64,000 bases of DNA from Aurifilum marmelostoma (taxonomy: Eukaryota; Ascomycota; Sordariomycetes; Diaporthales; Cryphonectriaceae), in NCBI GenBank assembly GCA_027559495.1, contig JAMXSV010000019.1, positions 744,001-808,000 on the forward strand, in the 5' to 3' direction. Numbering within the stretch: the stretch's first letter is position 1; the number at the start of each line of letters is the position of its first letter. The notes under the pieces are model-generated. The model ran no database searches, was not told the origin of the DNA, and saw only the letters and a program-made list of their open reading frames with translations. Positions 22,857 to 33,246 of this stretch are shown piece by piece. A program made the position numbers and the translations under genes.

Positions 22857-22873
22857 GGGGGGGGGGGGGGGGG
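22857..22873 (+). repeat. G17 homopolymer
   Basis: This is an uninterrupted run of 17 G, the longest in the window. It could form a G-quadruplex, and its true length is uncertain given the indels seen at shorter C/G runs in this sequence. Confidence 0.8.
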
Positions 22874-23191
22874 TATTTGCCTGCTACTTATGGGCGAGCT
22901 TGGCGCGTAGACTGCTTTTCGTGATCCACACCTGAATGGGAAGGCCGTGCAAGTATGTTCCAAGAAGACATTCCCGTTCAGGGTGGTATCAGTAAATACT
23001 GTGGTCAGTAGTTTCTACCAGGGGTACCAAGGCCTCAATGGCCCAAAATCATCTGGATCCTTGCTGCCCATATCTCCAGCTGTTCTTCTTAACACTACTA
23101 TGTACATCGGGTCCAAGGGGCCCCTGCAACTATACTAATTGATACTGTACGTGGTGAGTGAAAAGATGCAGGACGCGGTGGTGATGTTGTT

Positions 23192-23200
23192 CATATAAAT
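23192..23200 (+). promoter_or_regulatory. TATA-like box of S28 peptidase gene
   Basis: CATATAAAT lies 175 bp before the ATG and is followed by a long CT-rich stretch, a usual fungal core-promoter layout. The transcription start is not known. Confidence 0.35.
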
Positions 23201-23374
23201 CCACCCACGGCCTTCCATATCATCGAGGATTCTGTTCTCTCCCTCCTTTTTCCCTTTTTCTTTTTTCTTTTCCTCTTCTCTTGTCTGTCGTTCCTTGTCG
23301 CTCGCTTGACCCCCCCTCCCTCCTCCTCCACTGGCGCTGGCGACGACAACAAGACGAGTAGCCCTCTTGTCAAG

Positions 23375-25271
23375 ATGAAGTCACTCCTCCTGGCCCCGCT
23401 GCTCCTCTCGAGCAGCACCCTGGCCGCTCTGAACAGAGCCCCGGGCCCGCCCAAGCCTCTCCCGCCCAAGCTGGTCGACGAGCGGCTCAGCACCACCGGC
23501 GGTCTCAGGAAGCGTGACAACACGACCATCACTGGCCAGAGCACCTTTGAGCAGCTCCTCGACCACAATGACCCCAGCAAGGGCACCTTCAGCCAGCGTT
23601 TCTGGTGGAGCTCAGAGTTCTGGTCCGGTCCCGGGGCGCCCGTCGTCTTCTTCACGCCCGGAGAGATCGCGGCCGACGAGTACACGGGTTATCTCACCAA
23701 CGAGACCATCACAGGCCTGTACGCCCAGGAGATTGGCGGCGCCGTCATCCTGATGGAGCACCGCTACTGGGGCGAGTCGAGCCCGTACACCTGGCTGACG
23801 ACCGAGAACTTCACCTACCTGACGCTGGAGCAGAGCATCAAGGACACGACGTATTTTGCCAACAACGTTGATCTCCCCTTTGACTCTACCGGCTCCAGCC
23901 TGGCCTCCAGTGCTCCCTGGGTCATGGTTGGTGGCAGTTACTCGGGTGCTCTGACCGGCTGGGTCGAGTCTGTCGATCCGGGCACTTACTGGGCCTACTC
24001 TGCGACCAGCGCTGTCGTCGAGGTCATCTGGGACTTTGTAAGTTTCGAGAATCTACTGCCTTTTTTTTTTTTTCTTCTCATGAATGCATTGATTCATCCA
24101 TCGCTAACGCTATATTGAAACTCCACAGTACGAATACTTCAAGCCCGTGCAGGCTGGCATGCCCACCAACTGCAGCACGGACGTGCAGGGAGTCATTGCC
24201 TATGTCGACTCCGTTCTGACGGGCAATGACACCACTGCCATCCAGAACCTCAAGGCCTTGTTTGCCCTCGAGGATCTCGAGCACAGCGATGACTTTGCCG
24301 CGGTTCTCGAGTACGGTCCCTGGATGTGGCAGAGCATCCAGTTCTATTCCGGCTACAGCGCCTTCGACCTGTTCTGCGACTCTGTCGAGAACGTTGGGTA
24401 CTACTTCCCCAACTCGACCACTGTTCCTGGGGCAGAGGGTGTTGGTGTCGAGAAGGCGCTCAATGGATATGCTGCCTTCATCAAGAACTACATTGTAGAC
24501 TGGAGTAAGTCATGATGATCAACCCAGCACGGATTTCTATGCGTTCTCTCCTCTCTGCAGCTTGGAAGCATGCTCACAAGAAAAAACAACAGCCTGTGCC
24601 TCGTATGGCTATGATGACTGGACTGGCGAGTGGGACGTGGGCTGCTTCGACACGTACAACGCCAGCAGCCCGTTCTACACTGACAGGAGCGTGGACAACA
24701 TCTACAACCTGCAGTGGAACTGGTTCCTCTGCAACGAGCCGTAAGTACTCGACGACACGAGAACACAGTCCCTTTTTTGTCCTCATGTCGTCTGACAAAT
24801 GACATCTCTAGCTTCGCCTACTGGCAGGATGGTGCTCCCGAGGGCGTCTCCACCATCGTCTCCCGCCTCGTCACGGGAGAGTACTGGCAGCGTCAGTGCT
24901 CCCTCCTGTTCCCTCCGCCGGGAACCTTTGACGCGGAGAACAAGACCGTGGCCGACACCAACGCGTACACTGGCGGCTGGGACATCGCCGGCAACACCAC
25001 CAGGCTCATCTGGACCAACGGCCAGTATGACCCGTGGAAGGACTCGACCGTGTCCAGCGACTACAAGCCCGGCGGCCCGTTCGAGGGAACGCCCACTGCG
25101 CCTCTCCAGGTGATCCCCTCGGGCATTCACTGCAGCGACATGATCCTCGAGAACGGCGTGGTTAATGCCGGTGTGCAGGAGGTGATTGACAATGAGGTGG
25201 CGCAGATTGTGGAGTGGGTGGATGAGTATTACACGGAGAAGAAGAAGCCCAGGGTTGTGAGGCGGCACTAG
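23375..25271 (+). CDS. Secreted S28 serine peptidase (prolyl endopeptidase-like)
   Basis: This is a secreted, probably acidic, serine peptidase of family S28, which cleaves after proline. Exons are 23375-24037, 24129-24504, 24593-24740 and 24812-25271 (548 residues; introns 91, 88, 71 nt). A signal peptide covers about residues 1-18. A dibasic KR at about 46-47 may be a Kex2-type propeptide site. The nucleophile is S188 in GGSYSG (186-191). The acid and base are in NGQYDPW (D) and SGIHCSD (H) near the C-terminus. There are many N-glycosylation sequons and paired cysteines. Its length and motifs match fungal S28 enzymes such as Aspergillus prolyl endoprotease. The start at 23375 is chosen because it begins the signal peptide. 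The role is likely extracellular protein digestion. Confidence 0.92.
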
Positions 25272-25474
25272 ATTGCCAGCCATGTGCTTCTATGGGTAGA
25301 ATGCTTCATAATGTACAATTGCCCCATCGGATGATGGCGGAATGAATACCATTCTTTCATTCTTGGCCAGAACCAACCAAGGAGATGTTAATCCTCCCTG
25401 CTGTGAAGTCATGGTGGTTAGATCATTGTAGTCATAAAAAAGCCATGGAATTCTATATGTCATATCGCTTCTCT

Positions 25475-27013
25475 CTATGAGTCTGAGTCTGTCTTATAGT
25501 ACTTGCTAGCAATAGGCTGCTGTACCTGCTCTGAGCCCGGCGGCAACAGTCTCCTCGACTTGGCCTTGAACGTCTCCAGTGCCTCGTACCATTGCGCATC
25601 CACCCCTCTCATCCTATCAACCCCTCTCGCCTCCACACCCTGGTTCACCCATTCCAAAACCTCGTTCATATACGGCACCTGGTTCTGGAGCAGGCTATGA
25701 AAAGCCTTGCCCTTGTCGCCCTTGGCCTTCCTGGCGGCATACTCCTTCTTCATGTCCTCTCTGCTCGGCAGCTCTGCCAGCCCGGCGTACACCCTCGCCA
25801 CCACCTCGGCCTGGAAGTCAAACATGGAAAACGTCGAGGTGTAGTAAGGCACACCCACAAAGGACAGCGTCGGGTCCGGGATATAAAAGATGTCCTTGTG
25901 CAGGTTGTGCGTGATGCACTTGTCCGCCGTGATCAGGATCGTGTCGTCTGCCTCTTCGACGGGGATGGTATCCGACTCGAGGCCCCTGAGGAATGGGTAT
26001 GTGGTCTGATACCCAGACGCGATGATGACCTGGTGGATGTCGCTGAGGATCCGCCCGTCTGTCAGGCGTACTATACCCGGTATGGGCACACCAGGGTCGG
26101 CCTCGAGGCTTTTTCCCTCGTCGAGCTCGAAGGACTGCAGGCCGGCTACCCTTTCCGAGTTGGACGGCAGCAGGGCCGGGTCGAGGTCGAACTTACCGCC
26201 TCGGGCGGACTGGTAGGTCTTGTTGGCCACATTTTCTAGCTCCTTTGCGATGTCGAGCGATGACACGCCAGCACCGATGAGGAGGAGGTTTTGATCCTTG
26301 AACTCGGCTGGGTAGCGGTAGCTTTTCGAGTGCATCACCCTCCCTGGGAATTTGTGTTTCCACTCGGCCAGCCCTGGGACGTGTGGGATCAGAGGGACAT
26401 GGTAGTGTCCTGAAGCCACGATCACGGCGTTAAACACCCAGTCCTTGTCCTCAAAAGCAACCTCGCCCTCTTGTTTCTTGACGAGGGTTCGGCTCCGTAC
26501 GTGCCACTTTCCAGTCTTGGCGCTCTTGACTGCTTCTTCCACGCGCGTGTTGTAGAGCGTCACACCATGCGCACCCGTGTCAACGGCGAGCTTCTGCACG
26601 TAGGTCTCGATCTCACGGTGGGTGACATGTTCTGGAGTTCCCTCTGGCCACTGGAGGAGGGTGGTGCGCATCATCGTGGTGGGGACATTGTTCATGAGTC
26701 CCTCGTAACACGGTCCCGGTGGTGCGTGGGCAATGGCGATGTCTTCTGCCGTCTTTTGGTGCTCGCCGTTTTGGCTGTTATGGTTCTCGAGCCCGTTGCT
26801 TGGATTGGAGGGGCTAACACTTCCGGATTTCCGTTCGACACGCGGGTATTCAGGGTCCTTGTCCCTTCGAGGATCGAAATGCCAGACGCCGCCGGCGACG
26901 TCTGAGCGCTCGAACACAGTCACCTGGATGTCGTGTCGGAGGAGATGGGCAGCAGCTGACACGCCGCTGATCCCGGCTCCTATAACGGCGACAGACTTGA
27001 TAGATGCAGCCAT
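25475..27013 (-). CDS. Flavin-containing monooxygenase (FMO-like)
   Basis: This is a class B flavoprotein monooxygenase that uses FAD, NADPH and O2 to oxygenate a nitrogen-, sulfur- or carbon-containing substrate. The intronless frame encodes 512 residues. The FAD-binding motif GAGISG is at 12-17, the FMO signature FPGRVMHSKSY at 222-232, and the NADPH-binding motif GAGVSS at 247-252. An ATG(Y/F)-like stretch appears as IASGYQT in the C-terminal part. An insert of polar residues at about 64-88 (SGSVSPSNPSNG and following) is unusual. It is tail-to-tail with the S28 peptidase (203 bp) and transcribed in the same direction as the DAL5-type transporter 0.7 kb upstream, with the TauD dioxygenase beyond. 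That grouping suggests catabolism of an organic nitrogen or sulfur compound. Confidence 0.88.
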   Translation of the reverse strand: MAASIKSVAVIGAGISGVSAAAHLLRHDIQVTVFERSDVAGGVWHFDPRRDKDPEYPRVERKSGSVSPSNPSNGLENHNSQNGEHQKTAEDIAIAHAPPGPCYEGLMNNVPTTMMRTTLLQWPEGTPEHVTHREIETYVQKLAVDTGAHGVTLYNTRVEEAVKSAKTGKWHVRSRTLVKKQEGEVAFEDKDWVFNAVIVASGHYHVPLIPHVPGLAEWKHKFPGRVMHSKSYRYPAEFKDQNLLLIGAGVSSLDIAKELENVANKTYQSARGGKFDLDPALLPSNSERVAGLQSFELDEGKSLEADPGVPIPGIVRLTDGRILSDIHQVIIASGYQTTYPFLRGLESDTIPVEEADDTILITADKCITHNLHKDIFYIPDPTLSFVGVPYYTSTFSMFDFQAEVVARVYAGLAELPSREDMKKEYAARKAKGDKGKAFHSLLQNQVPYMNEVLEWVNQGVEARGVDRMRGVDAQWYEALETFKAKSRRLLPPGSEQVQQPIASKYYKTDSDS

Positions 27014-27736
27014 GTCTCACGAGCTATTAGTCGAGAACAGAGACACCTAGAGATGTGTGCGATGATTATCACCGACGGGGGCTAGACCAGGTCGTGATCG
27101 TCCTCTCAGCAGGCACTTCCTATATCTAACAGTATGAATTCGAGCAACAATATGATCCATTGAAACCCAGCCCAATGTAAATACTCCTCCCTGGCCCATC
27201 GTTCGGTCCAGACTCCATCAGAAAGTGTATTACAAACCGCGGCCCCGTCCTCGGTGCTTTTTGGGGTCGCGGCTGAGATGGCGCAATACTCGCCCACGAA
27301 TTGCGCTATGGGAGGGGAAGAGCGACAACCACCACAGCATCCTTATCATGTTTGACTCGCTTGTATAATCATGGATCCTTCGAAGGTCGTATGATGATGG
27401 ATCTCGTCAGCATGGAGCTGCAATACTACCGTGGGCTGCTTGATGTTCGAAAATGTTGTTGGACCTTTTTGTAGGCCGAGGTTGCCGAAGTGGTGCAAAC
27501 CCTATATACGAACCGAGTGTGATTTCTTGTGTTCACGCAACCTTTCAAAACATTGAAAAGACCAGAAAAGTCTCCCGGGCTCAAAGGTGGTGGGCTGGTT
27601 GAAATCTAATACATGGATGTTCGCCCGCTCTTGTGCGTAAATCTTTGCAAATTGTGCTGATATCCCATCCTCAAGCAATCTACATTGAATAGAGGGATAG
27701 ATATACCTAAATACGTCTAATCTTTATGTAAACTGT
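27014..27736. other. Intergenic region between FMO and DAL5-type transporter
   Basis: This 0.72 kb holds the FMO promoter and the transporter's 3' end. No gene is supported. Confidence 0.5.
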
Positions 27737-29409
27737 CTAGTACACATCTGCTTCCCTCAGCTTTGCAGCCCTCTCCTTATGATGCAGATATCGCACCACA
27801 AAGGCCGTAACCACCAGCGCCACGGCAACAAAGATCATAGTCATGAAACCCCTGTGGAACTCGGGCGCGCTCGTCTCCAGCCAGATCACATTCGGCAGCC
27901 AGGCCTGGAAGACATAGGCCATCTCGTTCATCGTGCCCACGACCAAAGCCCGCTCCTCGTTGTCCTCGCTGCAGATCTCGTGCGCCCACGCCATGATCAG
28001 GCCACTGATGCCGCCGCCGAACCCCTGCAGGATGAAGCAGGCCCATTTCCAGCCCACAGGAATATTCCAGATGGCCATGGACAGGTTGATGACGAAGTTG
28101 TTGACGCCCGAGTACACGATCGGCGGCCACCTCGCGCCTCTGAAGACCGTGTCCGAGCTCCAGGCGTAGATGAAGGTCGTGATGACCTGGACGGCCTGCG
28201 TGATGGTCGGGTACGTGTTGACCTGCACGGTGCTGTAGCCTTGCTGCTTGAGCCAGTCGGCAAACACGGGCTGGCTTCCGTAGCCGTTGCCGTTGTTGAA
28301 CAGCACGTACAGCAGCGTCAGGAGGTAGATGTGCCAGGTGGAGAAGATCTTCTTGAACTTGGCCTTGGTGTATTTCCCCCTGGTCGCGCGCCCTTCCACC
28401 TCCATGCGCTTCTGTGCCAGGACGATCTCGTCCTTGGTGAGATAGAAGGCACGGCAGATCTCAGGCACGTCAGGGAACATGAAGAACCCCGCGATGGCGA
28501 TGGGCAGCGAGATGACCGTGTTGACGATGAACAGCCACTGCCAGCCCGTGAAGCCGTCCACGCCGTCCAGATGGTACACGGCCGCCATGAGATAGCCTGA
28601 GAACATGGACCCGATGGCCGACGAGGCGTGGAAGATGCACGATCGACGGGCGAGCTCATCCTTTCGGTACCAGGAGCCGATGATGTATTGCATGCCCGGG
28701 TAGAAGCCAGATTCTGCCAGGCCGATGAAGAAGCGCAAGACGTACATCTGCTTGGCGTTGGTGCACTGGGTCATGAGGATGGTCAGGACGGCCCAGATGG
28801 TCTCGCAGGCTGGAATCACATAAGACGGGCGGATCTTGGTGAGGAGCATATTGCTGGGGTAAATCGTCAGCATTTTGCATAACAATATCATCTTGTCGCC
28901 ATAATTGATCAATTTTCGTTAATGGGGCATGAAGGGGAAGGTCTCACATTGGTACTTCTCCTATCACATATCCAACCGTCCATGTTGTCGTCATGATATT
29001 GAGCTGGTTTCCATAGAGGTTCAAATCCTCTTTCATTCCACTAACGTAGGCATTGCTGATATTGACCTGTGATGAAAATGTTAGTATGTTTTTTTATTTC
29101 TTCTTTTCTGAGATCGCTCACCTGGTCAAGGTACTTGATGAAGTACCCAAGCGAAGCAAATGTTAAGATGACTGCATCCAACTTGAACAGGAACCGCCGC
29201 TCCTCCGGAGACTTGTCGAATGTATCCCACAAGTAGGACCGCCATGTTCTCTTGGGGACGGTCTGCACCGTAATCGGCGAGTGCGAGTCCGCATCATCAC
29301 CAGACTCAAGCGCACCGTGACTGTGCTTCTCGTCTGACCGAGAGATGGATACACGTGCGACCTTCTCGGCCTCGTCGTCGACCGGCCCGCTGTTGACTGA
29401 GATTGCCAT
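27737..29409 (-). CDS. DAL5/anion:cation symporter-family MFS transporter
   Basis: This is a plasma-membrane importer of the ACS branch of the MFS, whose fungal members take up allantoate, ureidosuccinate, pantothenate, vitamins or sulfonates. Exons in transcript order are 29409-29122, 29066-28948 and 28853-27737 (507 residues); both introns have GTGAG donors. About 60 polar residues precede the family's opening (SPEERRFLFKLDAVIL), then YVSGMKEDLNLYGNQLN and RFFIGLAESGFYPGMQY in the early helices; twelve hydrophobic segments follow. The C-terminal tail is charged. The window's FMO lies downstream on the same strand, and a TauD gene lies divergently 1.5 kb upstream, so a shared substrate is possible. 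The substrate itself cannot be read from sequence. Confidence 0.88.
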
Positions 29410-30915
29410 GGTTCAATTGGAGGTGACAGTGACCTTCCCCCTCGTCAGCGTGTTTGGCCAATCTGTTTCTCGAAAGGGTCTGGCGAGACGCAGCACGCCA
29501 TACAGCTGCATTATATGATATTCTTCTCCAAGAGGCGAGTCTGGTATGCCAGCTTATAGATGGGTCAGACTAGACTATCAAGATGAGAGACACCGTAGTA
29601 TTCACCACACGCCCTGGACGCCCCACGTCGCAGGCTCTCGCCATCGTGGGTATCGGGATGGCGTGCTGACAGCCATGGCGGTGCGTGATCCACCAACAGA
29701 CACCACTTGCTCACAGTTATGAGTACAAATTATTAGCATGCATACATCAATCCGATGTCGTGCTGAACCAGCCTCAGCATCGTCCGGGCGCACTCCGGGC
29801 GCACGTCAATTCACCTGCATCTGCTTGGGCTATTGTGGGTAAGTCGTGGATGAATGCTCCCGAGGATCTCCCGCGCTCTTTTTGAAAAGGTAAAAGAGAG
29901 AAGAAAAAAAAGAAGCATTTCTCTAAACCCGACAGACTAATGGGTAATTACTTGGGGTTCAATAAATTTCTTGCCACTGCGGAACTACCCGTATCTTGTG
30001 GTCACAGCCGATGGCACGGTATATTGTAGGATTTTATTCTTGCAAATGAAGCAAATGGACAAGAGGAATAGAAAAGGCTTCCCGGCCTGGATTCCAGTAC
30101 CATGGTGTCTGTGAGCCCTTTGGGGGCGCGCGTGGTGCGCCTGCGAAAGCCGTCCATGACACCAGACGCGCTCACAAGCACGCAATATGATCCCCCACCA
30201 CTCTCGCTCCCACGAACCTTGTACAGTCTGCATCGAAAGAAGGGACCCCGCAGATAGCCAGACCTACCTAGTAGATCTACGGTACGTACAGAGGTACCCT
30301 TCAATCCTCGGCCCTGGACTGGGCGGGATGGAGGAGCGATCATGTTCCACTGACGATCGCAGCCCGCCGTGGTGGTGGCGATGGCGTGCCAATGCATACT
30401 CTGCTGTCATAGTTATGGAGGGCCGTCAGCTCTTCTGATTTGTACGAGGCGGAGGGGCTTGCACTATCAGCACACTATCCATTGCATGCAGGCGGGCCGT
30501 GAATGGCCTCATGGGACTGTTTGTGATGCACCTTCTCCGCACTTGATTAACAATTACGAGGCGTTGATTTGGAGAACTTGGAGCTTTGGGTGCACATGGT
30601 GCTTAGAAATACGTGCTTCTACTCGGTGGCATTGGTGGGCCATGTGCAAGTCGTGTGTCAGTTTCGGGGCAATTGTTGCAAGAGGTGGTAGTAGTTCGAC
30701 GAGATGCTCGGGATATATAATTGTCATATGGAACTGTGCATGGGACGGCAGTGGTGTTTTGTAGATTAGTGAACGAGAGAGAGACAGAACTGCAGACTGA
30801 AGACTAGAAATCATTTGATATAAATCCCCGGTCTATCTCAACACCACTATCTATCTACCTTATAGATATCTACTCAGTAAATATTGCCTACTTGGTGCAT
30901 CGAGACAGTCACATC
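29410..30915. other. Divergent promoter region, transporter and TauD
   Basis: This 1.5 kb holds the promoters of both genes. No gene is supported; overlapping short frames at 30000-30800 have no motifs. GGTACGTAC occurs near 30281-30289, the same core as the 24-bp palindrome near eIF3e. A TATA-like site is listed separately. Confidence 0.5.
30817..30825 (+). promoter_or_regulatory. TATA-like box of TauD gene
   Basis: GATATAAAT lies about 90 bp before the ATG at 30916 and is followed by a CT/TA-rich leader, a plausible core promoter. Confidence 0.4.
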
Positions 30916-32383
30916 ATGGCTCCAGCTCCCATTGTCCCCGAGATCGTTGACTACGCCGAGCCCAGGAAGGACACCCTGGGTCTTCCAGGCCCAACCGCCG
31001 CCCGTCTCAAGAAGGCAGGCATCGACCTGAGCAACGGCTATCCCTACAGGCCCTCGAGGCCTCTCTTCCTAGACGATGTCTACAAGATCCGCAGCGTCGA
31101 GCGGCCCTACGTCGACCCTGGCTCGAGGGCTGACAAGGAGAAGAAGGCTCTCCTCTCGGCGGCCACCAAAGTGACGGACCTCACGACTCACATCGGGACC
31201 GAGATCGAGGGCCTTCAGCTCAAGGACCTAACGGACCAGCAGAAGGACGAGCTGGCGCTCCTTGTCGCTGAGCGCAGCGTCGTGTTCTTCCGCAACCAAG
31301 ACCTGTCTCCTCAGCAACAGCTCTCGGCAAGTTATTCCTGCAGCAAAATATGCATCCTTTGGAGATAATTGTCCAGCTAATACTTTCAGCAGCTTGGAGA
31401 ATGGTTCGGCGAGGTTGAGGTTCATGTGCGTCCCTGAAAACCCATCCCAGTTCCCAGGGTACCCAGACAGTAATTACTGACACCTGTTTCTCGTGATCAA
31501 TTTACATAGCCCCAAGTGCCTCAGGTACCGGGCCTTCCCGGCGTCAGCATCATCTGGCCCGACCTGATGGCGACCGAGCGCCAGGCAGGTTTCCGCAAGC
31601 CTGGTGGTGCGTCGCGCTGGCACAGCGACCTCGTCCACGAGCTGCACCCGGCTGGCTACACCCACCTTCACAACGACACGATCCCCCCGACGGGCGGCGA
31701 CACCCTCTGGGCGAGCGGCTATTCTGCCTACGAGAAGCTCTCTCCAGACTTCCGCAAGATCATTGACGGCAAGCTGGCTGTGTTCCGTTCAGGTGAGTGG
31801 CCAAGTTCTCCTCTACTGTACATACTCTGACTATTTGAGACCCTTTCCCTTCCTCTAACATTCATGCTTTATTACAGCCCACCCCTATCTGGACCGTGAG
31901 CATCCTGAAGAAGGACCAAAGTACATTGAGAGGATCCACCCCATCGTCCGCACCCACCCCGCCACGGGCTGGAAATCCCTCTTTGTCAACCGGGCCATGT
32001 GCCACCGGATCGTAGGCCTCGACAAGGCCGAGAGCGATGTCATTCTGAACTACCTGTTTGATGTGTACGAGTCGAACCCCGACATCCAGGTCCGCTTCAA
32101 GTGGTCTCAGGGAACCAGCGCCATCTGGGACAACAGGTCAGTGATGAAAACAAAGGCCGTAATCCTGTGGCGACGCAAAAGACTAACTTGATCCCTCTTC
32201 TCTTCGTCTTGCAGAATTACCAACCACAATGCCAGCTGGGACTATGGTGGCCGACACCCCCGTCATGGCACCCGGGTCACTTCTCTGTGCGAGAAGCCTT
32301 TCTTTGACCCCAGCTCGCCCACTCGGCGTCAGGCACTGGGGCTGTTGGGTGAGGATGAGAAGGAGGTAGATGGACCTGCCTAG
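30916..32383 (+). CDS. TauD/TfdA-family Fe(II)/2-oxoglutarate dioxygenase (taurine/sulfonate type)
   Basis: This enzyme would hydroxylate taurine or another alkylsulfonate next to sulfur, releasing sulfite, with 2-oxoglutarate and Fe(II). Exons are 30916-31326, 31393 (or 31390)-31425, 31510-31792, 31878-32136 and 32215-32383, giving 384 or 385 residues. The iron ligands are H186 and D188 in RWHSD; the distal His and 2-oxoglutarate-binding Arg lie in the C-terminal NHNASWDYGGRHPRHGTRVT segment. Intron 1 starts GCAAGT, a GC-AG intron, and ends at tandem CAG-CAG acceptors; the second AG best fits the family pattern QQQLxLGEWFG. Exon 2 is only 33-36 nt. The start at 30916 gives the usual MAP leader. 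The divergent DAL5-type transporter is a natural partner. Confidence 0.9.
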
Positions 32384-33246
32384 GTGGCTTTGAGGAAGAA
32401 GGACATCTACCTGGATGGTAGATGTTGCTGCCATCTCTTCAACTTTTCTTGACTGTTCAATAGCCCACCAGATTGCTCTAAATTATGGGAACAGCCTTTA
32501 CTCATACTCGTGCCTCTATAAATGTGTGTTGGTGATTTCTTCCAGCGGCGAAGTGTCAGAGCCATATTACGTAGACTTCATCGTTGGTCAGTGTCATGTG
32601 CAGGACGTGATCAGAAAAATGATGTTAGAATACTTCTGATAGAAGCAAACTGCTACAATAGACTATCTTAAGAACTAGCACCAAAAGATAGAGACTTGAG
32701 GGCAGCACGTCGAGCCTGGTCACCATATAACGCATGAACAACAACCCCGTGCTCTGGAAAACCTGTGTGTTTCCCGTTAGTGATATTGAGGCATGACTTT
32801 GCTTATCTCTATTCTCACTTTTTCATTCTTTCTTCGTGTTTTCTATTAATTATGCTGCCCTTCATTTATTGACCTTTCTTCTTCTATTAATTATTACATA
32901 TTCATCGTTTTGCCCTGATGTGTTTTGTAATATTTCCACTTTCTGTCGTATTCTCACTTGTCTCCTTTATTCTTATTTCAAAGTATTTCAATTTTATTCT
33001 ATCTTTTGTCTTATTTTTTTCTTTTCTTTTTTTCTACTTTCGTCCATTTCTTTTTAATTCTTTTCCTCTGAAAAGGGGGGGGGGTCCGTGGCTGATACCG
33101 TGGCTGTACCAGGCTGTGGCTGCCCTTACCAAATGAGAGTTAGAGCTCGCCCCTCTTGGCCGTTCCGAGGTCCTTACGACATAACAACCACAACCACCCC
33201 GAGGCGGCGACGATCCCACGACGCAATCACATGCGAGTCCTCCAAG
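32384..33246. other. AT/pyrimidine-rich intergenic region
   Basis: This 0.86 kb has a strongly T-rich stretch at about 32780-33060 and a G10 run at 33075-33084. The frame of the next gene is open upstream to 33088 without a better start. No other gene is supported. Confidence 0.5.

Larger units (their letters stand above)
20718..23374. other. Intergenic region, 2.7 kb, no supported gene
   Basis: Open frames up to 158 codons (21293-21769) lack motifs and codon bias. A 57-codon stretch at about 22220-22382 looks protein-like but is bounded by stops and unassigned. A G17 run lies at 22857-22873. A TATA-like CATATAAAT at 23192-23200 and a pyrimidine-rich tract from 23231 precede the S28 peptidase start. 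Confidence 0.55.
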
